Below are positions 1-6,111 of a stretch of 8,236 nucleotides of DNA, piece by piece. Origin of the DNA: CAYHZL01 sp964361075. GTDB taxonomy: Bacteria; Bacteroidota; Ignavibacteria; UBA10030; UBA8401. Location of the stretch: contig CAYHZL010000160.1 in assembly GCA_964361075.1 (NCBI GenBank), positions 1 through 8,236 on the forward strand, in the 5' to 3' direction. Position 1 is the stretch's first letter. Each line of letters begins with the position of its first letter. The notes beneath the pieces were generated by a model that made no database searches, was not told the origin of the DNA, and worked only from the letters and a program-made list of their open reading frames with translations. The translations under genes were made by a program, and so were the position numbers.

Positions 1-629
1 GTATTCATTATTACCGTCTGAAAGAATCCTTCATCAGATATGAAGGTGTGCCGATAGAATCTCTTGAACCTTTCGACCTCAGGGCTGTAGCATACAAATT
101 CACAGAACTTTCGGCTCAAGATCATCCACTGATTTCCGATATGAGGAGTCACGCCTCGAAGATACAGTCGCTTTACAGAAGTGTGTAGGACCCTGTTGCT
201 AAACTCGATAAAGTAGTTCTGTATTCGATTTAGTGTCTCGGGACGAACCTTTCTCTGGTTAGTCACCCTGATGAAATCGTTTCCTATATTGCGGCTAAGA
301 AAGTCTTGGATGTGCGTCTGCGACTTTAAGGGGAAATCCTGTGCGCTAAGGTTTATGAAGAATTCCCATTCCGAGTTGATCTTCAATAACTTCTCAATGC
401 CTCGTAATTCAACATCTACCATGCTGTATCCCCCCCAAAGAATGCTTTGGCTTTTCAGCAAGGATGCGTTGGCAAAGCTTGACAAGAAATCTTGTATCTC
501 CGTCTGTAATCGAACGCCTGCTCTCTTATCCACATGTACTAAGTAGTAGTTGGCGGAGTGGTAAATTGCCCTAAAAAGTCTTTTAAACTGGCCGGGATAC
601 CGATGGACCAAGATGAGGTATGCGATCAT
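1..629 (-). CDS. GT14 core-2/I-branching family glycosyltransferase, partial (C-terminus off the left edge)
   Basis: The minus-strand frame is open from the ATG at 629 to the window edge, giving 209 residues with no stop. It reads as a core-2/I-branching beta-1,6-N-acetylglucosaminyltransferase or xylosyltransferase-like GT14 enzyme, which transfers a sugar from a nucleotide donor using a metal-independent GT-A fold. Family signatures seen in order are IAYLILVHRYP (residues 2-12), YYLVHVDKR (28-36), WGGYSMV (65-71), FFINLSAQDFPLK (90-102), GNQWMILSR (165-173) and SDEGFFQTV (198-206). E200 aligns with the catalytic glutamate of the SPDEHLW motif in animal core-2 enzymes. AGGAG lies 12 bases before the ATG, and a frame stop (TAG, 647-645) rules out a longer N-terminus. 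The start overlaps the stop of the upstream frame by ATGA. Lysine codons are 8 AAG to 2 AAA, and 14 of 18 arginines use AGA, AGG or CGA, unlike neighbouring genes, so recent acquisition is likely. No signal peptide is seen. The likely role is surface polysaccharide or glycoprotein decoration; acceptor unknown. Confidence 0.88.
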   Translation of the reverse strand, partial: MIAYLILVHRYPGQFKRLFRAIYHSANYYLVHVDKRAGVRLQTEIQDFLSSFANASLLKSQSILWGGYSMVDVELRGIEKLLKINSEWEFFINLSAQDFPLKSQTHIQDFLSRNIGNDFIRVTNQRKVRPETLNRIQNYFIEFSNRVLHTSVKRLYLRGVTPHIGNQWMILSRKFCEFVCYSPEVERFKRFYRHTFISDEGFFQTVIMN

Positions 630-949
630 GTCCTTAACGATCTCCTAAGCACCGCAATGACACATAATATGGAAATTTCGGAATTAACCGCAATCACCTT
701 TGCTTGCTGCATTAATCCAATTGCTTGGAGCGCAAGATGTTCATTTCGTACTTTCGAAATTTTTTTGAACACCTCAAAAATATTGATGACAGAAACAATG
801 AGGACGTCTGTATTTTTGATTGGAGCAAATTCTATTTTTTCTCCAATTTGAAAGAGCTGTAATTTTTGTCCTGGTTTAAGTTGTAATTTGTTGCGGATTT
901 CTTTTGGTATCACAATTTGATATTTTGGCGACACTGTAACTGTAAGCAT
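626..949 (-). CDS. AbrB/MazE-type antitoxin domain fused in frame to a PIN-toxin fragment (decayed toxin-antitoxin locus)
   Basis: This is a 107-residue frame. Residues 1-46 are a SpoVT/AbrB swapped-hairpin DNA-binding domain (VSPKYQIVIPKEIR, then LKPGQKLQLF). From about residue 48 the sequence changes to the middle of a PIN-domain toxin of the kind usually encoded just downstream: an IVSVINIFEVFKK-like segment, then LALQAIGLMQQAKVIAVN (72-89). After about residue 94 (SEISI) the match ends and 13 unrelated residues follow. The antitoxin's C-terminal toxin-binding tail, the PIN N-terminus with its first catalytic aspartate, and the acidic C-terminal half of PIN are all absent, so no nuclease activity is expected. 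AAGGAG sits 5 bases before the ATG and a strong promoter lies upstream (974-1002), so the DNA-binding part may still be made. Its TGA stop overlaps the glycosyltransferase start. I infer decay by two deletions. A domesticated regulator is the alternative. Confidence 0.75.
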   Translation of the reverse strand: MLTVTVSPKYQIVIPKEIRNKLQLKPGQKLQLFQIGEKIEFAPIKNTDVLIVSVINIFEVFKKISKVRNEHLALQAIGLMQQAKVIAVNSEISILCVIAVLRRSLRT

Positions 950-954
950 ATCTT

Positions 955-960
955 CTCCTT
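955..960 (-). promoter_or_regulatory. Ribosome binding site of the AbrB-PIN fusion gene
   Basis: AAGGAG, five bases before the ATG at 949. It is the best Shine-Dalgarno match in a window where most genes have weak ones, so it fixes the start and suggests efficient translation of the antitoxin domain. Confidence 0.7.
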
Positions 961-973
961 TTATCTTACAATA

Positions 974-1002
974 AATATATCGATAAAGACAACGTATGTC
1001 AA
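974..1002 (-). promoter_or_regulatory. Near-consensus sigma-70-type promoter with palindrome at the -10
   Basis: On the minus strand a perfect TTGACA (1002-997) is followed after exactly 17 bases by TATATT (979-974), 24 bases before the AbrB-type start codon. The 8-base palindrome TATCGATA (978-985) overlaps the -10 element, a sensible place for autorepression by an AbrB-family antitoxin, though that operator role is inference. The promoter lies in the 99-base gap after the GlmU-like gene and would transcribe the fusion frame and, through the ATGA overlap, the glycosyltransferase. The housekeeping promoter type in this lineage is not certain, but the match to the general bacterial consensus is strong. 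Confidence 0.65.
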
Positions 1003-1048
1003 TATAGTAACGATATGGTTATTGTTATACAGATACATGGCAACAAAT

Positions 1049-1801
1049 TTAGTCCCTCGTCTTTACTACATTTTCCGCTTCCCGTAATTGCGCTAATGTA
1101 TTGACGCCGCGAATCTCGTTGTAATCATCCGTTACCATTGCAGAAACAACAAGTTTATGTTTGTAAAAATAACTAAAGACATCGGTCAGATAATATTCGT
1201 TCTGCACATTGTGTGGATTGATATGCTGAAGTGCGTCAAACAAATATTTACTGTCAAAAAGATAAATGCCGGAATTAATTTCTTTCACCGTGCGTTGTTC
1301 ATCCGTCGCATCTTTGTGTTCTTTTATTCCGAGAACGTACCCTGTTTTACTGCGAAGAATTCTTCCGTAGCCTGTCGGGTCATCCAATTCGGCAGTAAGA
1401 ATTGTTCCTACAGCATTATTATCGAAATGGTGTTCGATAAGTTTTTCAATAGTTTGTTTTCGAAGAAGCGGGACGTCACCGGAAAGCACCAGCACATCTC
1501 CAACGTACGTGCGAAGAAATGGTTCAGCTTGCATCACCGCGTGCCCTGTACCAAGCTGCGGGTCTTGCACTGCAATTTCAACCTTCGGATTTATTTTGTT
1601 GAGATGTGCAATAACAGATTCGCGTTGGAAACCGACAATCGTAATAATGCGGTCAGAGCCGAGCGCTTCGGCAATTTCCACAACATGCTGCACCATCGGC
1701 TTGTTGCACACTTCAAACATCACTTTTGCTATGTCAGAATTATTCATGCGCGTGCCTTTGCCGGCAGCCATAATTATTGTAGAAAAATTTTTTGACATCA
1801 T
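1049..1801 (-). CDS. Stand-alone GlmU-like sugar-nucleotide uridylyltransferase (no acetyltransferase domain)
   Basis: The product is a 250-residue nucleotidyltransferase matching the N-terminal half of GlmU, which joins UTP and N-acetylglucosamine-1-phosphate to give UDP-GlcNAc for cell wall and envelope glycans in the cytoplasm. Motifs in order are AAGKGTRM (12-19, nucleotide-binding loop), LGTGHAV, LSGDVPLL (metal-binding Asp), DPTGYGRI, EINSGIY, NEYYLTD and GVNT near the C-terminus. These are the GlmU active-site signatures, so UDP-GlcNAc synthesis is more likely than another sugar nucleotide, but this is not certain. Bifunctional GlmU is about 450 residues; this protein stops at the linker helix, and no left-handed beta-helix hexapeptides are encoded downstream, so glucosamine-1-phosphate acetylation must be done elsewhere. 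Two adjacent ATG codons (1801 and 1798) follow a GGAAAGG sequence. It lies 27 bases after panC and probably shares its transcript. Confidence 0.87.
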   Translation of the reverse strand: MMSKNFSTIIMAAGKGTRMNNSDIAKVMFEVCNKPMVQHVVEIAEALGSDRIITIVGFQRESVIAHLNKINPKVEIAVQDPQLGTGHAVMQAEPFLRTYVGDVLVLSGDVPLLRKQTIEKLIEHHFDNNAVGTILTAELDDPTGYGRILRSKTGYVLGIKEHKDATDEQRTVKEINSGIYLFDSKYLFDALQHINPHNVQNEYYLTDVFSYFYKHKLVVSAMVTDDYNEIRGVNTLAQLREAENVVKTRD

Positions 1802-1812
1802 TTCCCTTTCCT

Positions 1813-1844
1813 ATGGCGCTTTACGCCATCACGTAAAGCGTGAT
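1813..1844. repeat. Nested, mutually exclusive hairpins across the panC stop codon
   Basis: Three perfect inverted repeats share 32 bases: ATGGCG/CGCCAT (1813-1818 with 1824-1829, 5-base loop), ATCACG/CGTGAT (1828-1833 with 1839-1844, 5-base loop), and a longer central one, CGCTTTACG/CGTAAAGCG (1817-1825 with 1832-1840, 6-base loop). The central 9-base-pair stem uses the inner arms and loops of the two outer stems, so either the outer pair or the central one can form. The panC stop codon (1831-1829) lies within it and the next ATG is 12 bases past it. There is no following U-run, so it is not a standard terminator. It could be an mRNA-stability or attenuation element, or a small mobile repeat. 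Confidence 0.6.
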
Positions 1845-2692
1845 TTTACAGTTACAATACAATTATCAATCAAACGTGTCGTTCCAAATCGAACAGCAAG
1901 TAGCACAATCACATTCGTGCCGCTCTGCAGCGTATCAACTGATGATAAATTTTCCGCATTCACAATTTCAACATAATCTATTGCCGATGTTTTTTTTTGA
2001 ATCATGGCTTGCATTGCGGCAACAATTGTCCGAACATTCCGCTCACCGCTATCAATAAGTTGTTTCGCTTTTTCTAATGATTGAAACAGCACTGTCGCAT
2101 CGGTCCGCTGTTGTTCGTTCAGATACACATTGCGCGAACTCATCGCAAGCCCGTCAGTTTCACGCATGGTCGGCACAATAACGATAGCGAGATTGAAATT
2201 TAAATCGCGAACCATCTTTTGTATCACCGCACATTGCTGCGCGTCTTTCTGTCCGAAGTACGCTTTGTCTGGTTGAACAATACTGAATAATTTCCCGACA
2301 ACCGTTGTAACGCCTTGGTAATGTGTCGGACGAAATTTTCCTTCCAACACCGATGATACACCTTCAACAACGATTGATGTTGAATATCCAACGGGATACA
2401 TTTCGTCAACAGTCGGCGTAAATAAAATTTCTGTTCCTGCGGTGTGTGCTAATTGCGAATCATGTTCAATATTGCGTGGATATTTTTCAAAATCTTCATG
2501 CGGTGCAAACTGTGTGGGATTAACAAAAATGGAAGTTACCACAACATCACATTCTTTTTTAGCTTGTCGAATTAAACTTAAATGTCCTTCATGCAGATAC
2601 CCCATTGTTGGAACAAAGCCAATAGTTTTTTTCTGAAGACGACACTCGTCAGAAAATTTTTGCATAGCTGCAACGGATGAAATTACGCGCAT
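1829..2692 (-). CDS. panC: Pantothenate synthetase (pantoate--beta-alanine ligase)
   Basis: This 287-residue protein has the usual length and motifs of PanC, which uses ATP to join pantoate and beta-alanine, the last step of pantothenate (coenzyme A precursor) synthesis, in the cytoplasm. Visible signatures are PTMGYLHEGHLSLI (28-41), whose HxxGH (H34, H37) binds ATP; IFVNPTQF followed by ED and YPR (55-73); YFGQKDAQQ, which contacts pantoate; and AMSSRNVYL, the KMSKS-like loop. The C-terminal dimer part is present up to RLIDN. It starts only 3 bases after the 92-residue gene and has no clear Shine-Dalgarno sequence, so translation is probably coupled to that gene. The last codons lie inside the nested hairpins at 1813-1844. 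No panB or panD is in the window. Confidence 0.96.
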   Translation of the reverse strand: MRVISSVAAMQKFSDECRLQKKTIGFVPTMGYLHEGHLSLIRQAKKECDVVVTSIFVNPTQFAPHEDFEKYPRNIEHDSQLAHTAGTEILFTPTVDEMYPVGYSTSIVVEGVSSVLEGKFRPTHYQGVTTVVGKLFSIVQPDKAYFGQKDAQQCAVIQKMVRDLNFNLAIVIVPTMRETDGLAMSSRNVYLNEQQRTDATVLFQSLEKAKQLIDSGERNVRTIVAAMQAMIQKKTSAIDYVEIVNAENLSSVDTLQSGTNVIVLLAVRFGTTRLIDNCIVTVKSRFT

Positions 2693-2695
2693 GAC

Positions 2696-2974
2696 TTATT
2701 GTGTATGAAGTATGGTACTGTGTTCTGTATCGCGCAGATGCCGTGCAATCTCATCCAACGAACTTTCAGACATAGCGCTTCGATACAGCCAGCGAAAAAC
2801 AGCTATTCTCAAATCAACGCCGCAAATGTTAGGATGTTTTTCCTTTATGACAGATTCTGCAACAGTCTTCGCAGAAGAAAATAAGGAAGAACATTTCAAT
2901 AATTTCTGTTCATCGGAAAGTTGCGCATACATTGCAGACATTTTTTTTCGTATTGCTAACGATGTATCAGTCAT
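2696..2974 (-). CDS. Small helical protein paired with the nucleotidyltransferase (putative TA-like partner)
   Basis: The product has 92 residues, begins MTDTSLAIRKKM, and is predicted mostly helical, with no membrane segment or known catalytic motif. Its pattern (a leading TDTS..IR, then LSDEQKLLKCSSLF, an AK run, and DLRIAVFRWLY near residues 55-64) resembles small proteins I recall beside nucleotidyltransferases in cyanobacteria and Chloroflexi. That resemblance is from memory, not a search. Its ATG overlaps the stop of the nucleotidyltransferase gene (ATGA at 2974-2971), indicating coupled translation and joint function. It ends 3 bases before panC. By analogy with MNT/AbiEii-type systems it could be the antitoxin or the target of its partner, but nothing in the sequence proves a toxin-antitoxin role. 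Confidence 0.7.
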   Translation of the reverse strand: MTDTSLAIRKKMSAMYAQLSDEQKLLKCSSLFSSAKTVAESVIKEKHPNICGVDLRIAVFRWLYRSAMSESSLDEIARHLRDTEHSTILHTQ

Positions 2975-3516
2975 AATAATTTTTCGATATCATGTGCCAA
3001 TTGCAATTTCGTTCCCCACTCTAATAAATAATTTCTATCGATGATTGTGCTATTGGCAAAAAATAAATTTTTACTATCAGTCCACTGTTGTGAAGACTCA
3101 GTTTCTTTCCTCCATAAAAGCTTTTGAATAATCAAATCTTCCAAAGCAATAATGTGAACATCATAATTCTTAACCTGTTTTGTTACTGCTCGATGAAATG
3201 CGTGTTGAGAGAATTCATCATCCTTCAAAAGAATAAAATCGCACTTTGTAATAGAAGTATTATGAATAATATTAAAAATCCCCACGCCATTAAAAGCATC
3301 ATCAATTGCTGTTGCAGTAATATAAAACTCATCTTGAAAAAGTTTTACTATTTCATTTTTATTGTTTCGAAATGTGTGAATAACAATATCAACATCATTG
3401 GTAAACCGAGGTTCAGCATAAAAAGTGGCGGCAACAGAACCACTCACCATATACGGTATGACGGCGGAATCCAACTTTTTTGCAACAAGAAGAACTATAT
3501 CAAAAATATCATTCAC
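2971..3516 (-). CDS. AbiEii/MNT-like nucleotidyltransferase
   Basis: This 181-residue protein has the minimal nucleotidyltransferase fold: GS at 26-27, then R37, T39 and the metal-binding DVD at 41-43 (strand DVDIVI), with a third likely acidic ligand D93 in CDFILL. The motif EDLIIQKLLWRK (126-137) followed by a QQW.D segment is typical of the AbiEii-related group (often labelled DUF6036 or nucleotidyltransferase family protein). Such enzymes transfer NMP groups to RNA or protein targets, and several are toxins; the target here is unknown. The start is a GTG, with AGGA formed partly by the arginase stop codon, 12 bases downstream of that stop. The region is AT-rich (about 32% G+C over 3121-3480, against about 44% over 3661-3840 in arginase), which suggests acquisition. 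The ATGA overlap with the following small gene marks a two-gene module placed between arginase and panC. Confidence 0.8.
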   Translation of the reverse strand: MNDIFDIVLLVAKKLDSAVIPYMVSGSVAATFYAEPRFTNDVDIVIHTFRNNKNEIVKLFQDEFYITATAIDDAFNGVGIFNIIHNTSITKCDFILLKDDEFSQHAFHRAVTKQVKNYDVHIIALEDLIIQKLLWRKETESSQQWTDSKNLFFANSTIIDRNYLLEWGTKLQLAHDIEKLL

Positions 3517-3528
3517 AAAATCTGAGTC

Positions 3529-4431
3529 CTAAATAATTTTTTTACCAAACCCTGACTGAAGTAATTCAACCGCAAACTCAGCCGATTGATTTCGATTATC
3601 CAAAATTGGATTTGCTTCAACAATTTCAAGCGATGACATGCGTTTCGATTCTGCAAGTGTCTCCATAATAAGATGCGCTTCACGATAACCGAGTCCGCCT
3701 TTTACCGGCGTACCAACACCGGGACAAATTTGCGGATCGATCGCATCCAAATCAAAACTGACGTGAAGAAAATCTACGTCTTTAATTTTTCGCAATGCTT
3801 TGGTGATGACAACTGCCATACCGTGTTTGTCAATATCTTCCATCGTAAAAATATTCACACCATTTCTTTTGATGAGAACTTTTTCTCCTTCATCCAAATC
3901 GCGTATGGCAATCATGACAACATTTTTCGCTTCAACTTTTTGAAAATCTCCGCCGATAGAAGTCAATTCTATCGCGCCTACACCAATGGAAGCAGCAAGC
4001 GGCATTCCATGAATATTTCCCGACGGCGATGTTTGATCTGTATTCATATCGCCGTGCGCATCAATCCATAACACGCCGAGCGTCAGATTATTTTTCCTGC
4101 AATAGTTGGCGACGCCGGCGATTGTTCCCAATGCGATGGAATGGTCACCGCCAATCACTAATGGGATTTTTTTTTCTTCTAAAATCTTTTCAACTTTTCC
4201 TGAAAGCAGCATGCACGCGCGAACAATTTCGGATACATATTTTAATTTTGGATTCTTAATTTTTTGAAGTTCCGGCGCCTTAATTGGAATATCGCCTTCA
4301 TCGTTTACGATATGCCCGAGCGATTGCAATTTTTCTGTAACACCGGCAATGCGAATCGCGGAAGGTCCCATATCAACACCGCGTCTTCCAGCTCCTAAAT
4401 CCATCGGCACACCAAGTATTTGAATATTCAT
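3529..4431 (-). CDS. rocF: Arginase
   Basis: This 300-residue ureohydrolase hydrolyses L-arginine to ornithine and urea with a dinuclear manganese centre. All expected metal ligands are visible: H97 in GGDHS, D124, H126 and D128 in DAHGD, and D227 and D229 in SFDLDAIDP. The GNIHGMP loop supplies H141 and the substrate-proximal glutamate is E272 in EIVEANP. N-terminal GVPMDLGAGRRGVDMGPSAIR (7-27) and the spacing match arginase better than agmatinase or formiminoglutamase, though substrate assignment within the family from sequence alone is not absolute. It starts 60 bases after accD with no strong Shine-Dalgarno site, and its TAG stop forms part of the ribosome site of the nucleotidyltransferase gene. 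Arginase may serve arginine catabolism or ornithine/polyamine supply; no partner genes of those pathways are in the window. Confidence 0.93.
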   Translation of the reverse strand: MNIQILGVPMDLGAGRRGVDMGPSAIRIAGVTEKLQSLGHIVNDEGDIPIKAPELQKIKNPKLKYVSEIVRACMLLSGKVEKILEEKKIPLVIGGDHSIALGTIAGVANYCRKNNLTLGVLWIDAHGDMNTDQTSPSGNIHGMPLAASIGVGAIELTSIGGDFQKVEAKNVVMIAIRDLDEGEKVLIKRNGVNIFTMEDIDKHGMAVVITKALRKIKDVDFLHVSFDLDAIDPQICPGVGTPVKGGLGYREAHLIMETLAESKRMSSLEIVEANPILDNRNQSAEFAVELLQSGFGKKII

Positions 4432-4475
4432 AGGAAAGTCTTTGATGAGAAAAGAAAATTTATTCTACTCACTGC

Positions 4476-4491
4476 GTAACTACTCAGTTAC
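4476..4491. repeat. Short perfect hairpin directly after the accD stop
   Basis: GTAACT and AGTTAC form a 6-base-pair stem with a 4-base loop, starting at the base after the accD TAA. It is not followed directly by a U-run on the coding strand, so it is a weak terminator candidate at best; it could protect the 3' end of accD mRNA or be chance. Confidence 0.35.
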
Positions 4492-5331
4492 TTATTGCAT
4501 CATTGAAATCACATTCGTGATTGTTCCTTTTAATTCTTTTCGAGGAACAACCAAATCAATAAATCCTTTTTCTTGCACAAACTCTGCACGTTGAAATCCG
4601 GGCGGCAAATCTTTTCCAATTGTTTGTTTGATGACGCGCGGACCGGCGAAACCAATAAGTGCGCCCGGCTCGGCAATATTAATATCGCCGAGCATTGCAA
4701 AACTTGCAGTAACTCCGCCCGTTGTCGGATCAGTCATCAAAGAAATGTACGGGATTTTTGCTTCGGCAAGCTGCGCAAGCTTCGAACTTGTTTTTGCCAA
4801 CTGCATCAGCGAATACGCAGCTTCCATCATACGCGCACCGCCGCTGGCAGAAATAATAATTAACGGAGCTTTGTGTTTTATTGCTTTGTCAACTGCTCGG
4901 CTAATTTTTTCGCCGACAACGGAGCCCATACTTCCGCCGATAAATCCAAAATCCATACACGCAATCACCGCTTCATGAGTATTCATTTTTCCAACGCCGG
5001 TTCTGATTGCATCGCTCAGCCCTGTTTTTTGAATTGTTGCTTTAGTACGATCTTTATTCCGCTTCGTATCAACAAAATTGAGCGGATCTTTCGACGTCAT
5101 CTTTTTATCAAATTCTTTGAACGTCCCGGCGTCAAATAAAATATCAAAATATTCTTTGCTGCCGATGCGAAAATGATTTCCGCATTTCGCGCAGACCCAA
5201 AGATTTTGTTCGAGTGAAGTTTTGTGAATAATTTCACCACACGAATCGCATTTTGACCACATGCCTTCCGGCGTATCTTTTTTCTGATTACTTGATGAAA
5301 TATTTTCTTTTGAACGTTTGAACCAAGCCAT
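4492..5331 (-). CDS. accD: Acetyl-CoA carboxylase carboxyltransferase subunit beta
   Basis: With AccA this subunit moves the carboxyl group from carboxybiotin to acetyl-CoA, giving malonyl-CoA for fatty-acid synthesis in the cytoplasm. The ATG at 5331 gives 279 residues beginning MAWFKR, the usual AccD N-terminus, and AAAGGA precedes it by seven bases; a GTG at 5346 would add only five residues and lacks support. The zinc ribbon is complete (C28, C31, C47, C50), and the crotonase-fold carboxyltransferase core follows: GFIGGSMGSVVGEK, ISASGGARMMEA, SLMTDPTTGGVTASFA and the GFAGPRVIKQT oxyanion region, then ERAEF-like QRAEFVQEKGFID. Length is normal for the family. It lies 68 bases after tsaB. 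A weak promoter-like pair in that gap (TTGAAA, 17 bases, TAAATT) is not strong enough to call. Confidence 0.97.
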   Translation of the reverse strand: MAWFKRSKENISSSNQKKDTPEGMWSKCDSCGEIIHKTSLEQNLWVCAKCGNHFRIGSKEYFDILFDAGTFKEFDKKMTSKDPLNFVDTKRNKDRTKATIQKTGLSDAIRTGVGKMNTHEAVIACMDFGFIGGSMGSVVGEKISRAVDKAIKHKAPLIIISASGGARMMEAAYSLMQLAKTSSKLAQLAEAKIPYISLMTDPTTGGVTASFAMLGDINIAEPGALIGFAGPRVIKQTIGKDLPPGFQRAEFVQEKGFIDLVVPRKELKGTITNVISMMQ

Positions 5332-5399
5332 ACACTTTCCTTTCACATTGTAACGGCAGTAATTTAGACAACCATTAGTGCAATTTCAATGGTATAAAT

Positions 5400-6080
5400 T
5401 TATTTTGGCAGCGTTGTGAAAAATTCGCGCACATAGAGCGGTTCGAAGTGCGAAAATTCTTTTAGCTGAAGTTCTTGTCTGCATTGTTCGGCACGTTGTG
5501 CAACCGCTACCGGATTACAAATTACTGACGAAATAATGTTTTGATTTTCTGAATGAATAAACGGCGCTATTTTTTTTGCACCATCGCCAACAAATACAAC
5601 AGAGTGATACTGAAGTGTTATTGAAACAATTTCTTTCACAGACTGAATGCCGTATTCAGAAATAAGTGAAACACCATCTGCAAGAACAGAGTACAATGCA
5701 AAATATGCCTCGTCTCGTTTTGCATCAATCAAAGGACAGATAATTGTTGAAGGTATCGAAGAATGCGTTCTGAAATATTCCTCCGCAATTCCATCAAGCG
5801 TCGGCACTGGAATAAGCGGAATATCAAGCGCGAAAGCTAATCCCTTTGCAACGCTCAATCCAATGCGCAAACCTGTGAATGAACCGGGACCGCTGGAAAT
5901 TGCAATTCCATCGAGCTGCTTTGTTGAAATGGACGCTTCACGCAGTACATCATCAATCAAGCTCATCAATTTTTCAGAGTGAATATTTTTTTCGTTCACA
6001 ATTTGAAATGCCAATGTAACTTGAGCATTGTATAATGCAACACCGCAAATTTCTGTTGCTGTTTCAATTGCAAGAATCAT
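5400..6080 (-). CDS. tsaB: tRNA t6A biosynthesis protein TsaB
   Basis: TsaB is the non-catalytic ASKHA-fold partner that binds TsaD and, with TsaE and TsaC, makes N6-threonylcarbamoyladenosine at position 37 of ANN-decoding tRNAs in the cytoplasm. The 226-residue length is normal. It begins MILAIETATEICGVAL, the first ASKHA strand, and carries the family signature ISSGPGSFTGLRIGLSVAKGLA at about residues 61-82, with an HSEKLM motif near 34-39. The C-terminal half (VGDGAKK, then PLYVREF) is present, so it is a complete gene. It follows tsaE after 130 bases of mostly repeat sequence, an unusually wide gap for this pair, and the ATG has no obvious Shine-Dalgarno site. Confidence 0.95.
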   Translation of the reverse strand: MILAIETATEICGVALYNAQVTLAFQIVNEKNIHSEKLMSLIDDVLREASISTKQLDGIAISSGPGSFTGLRIGLSVAKGLAFALDIPLIPVPTLDGIAEEYFRTHSSIPSTIICPLIDAKRDEAYFALYSVLADGVSLISEYGIQSVKEIVSITLQYHSVVFVGDGAKKIAPFIHSENQNIISSVICNPVAVAQRAEQCRQELQLKEFSHFEPLYVREFFTTLPK

Positions 6081-6111
6081 TTTGATATTGCCGTGTTAAT
6101 TTGAAAACATA

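Noticed and set aside
271..851. Two plus-strand frames in the left part of the window (271-546 and 558-851)
   Set aside because: They oppose the GT14 gene and the AbrB-PIN frame, show no family motif, and cross the junction between the two real genes.
1157..1795. A long open frame on the plus strand (212 codons)
   Set aside because: It lies fully opposite the GlmU-like gene, whose motifs are unambiguous, and its translation shows no recognisable domain; a shadow of the real gene.
3124..3525. Plus-strand open frame of 133 codons opposite the nucleotidyltransferase
   Set aside because: Its Asn/Ile/Lys-rich composition follows from the AT-rich complement; the minus-strand frame has the catalytic motifs.
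5332..5346. Five-residue longer accD start at a GTG
   Set aside because: The ATG at 5331 gives the usual MAWF N-terminus and has the AAAGGA site upstream, which would lie inside the longer version.
5361..5392. TTGAAA-17-TAAATT promoter-like pair before accD
   Set aside because: Only a partial match to consensus in an AT-rich gap where such matches are expected by chance.
5371..5393. ACCATT/AATGGT inverted repeat after tsaB
   Set aside because: Six base pairs with an 11-base loop and no U-run; too weak to call a terminator or operator.
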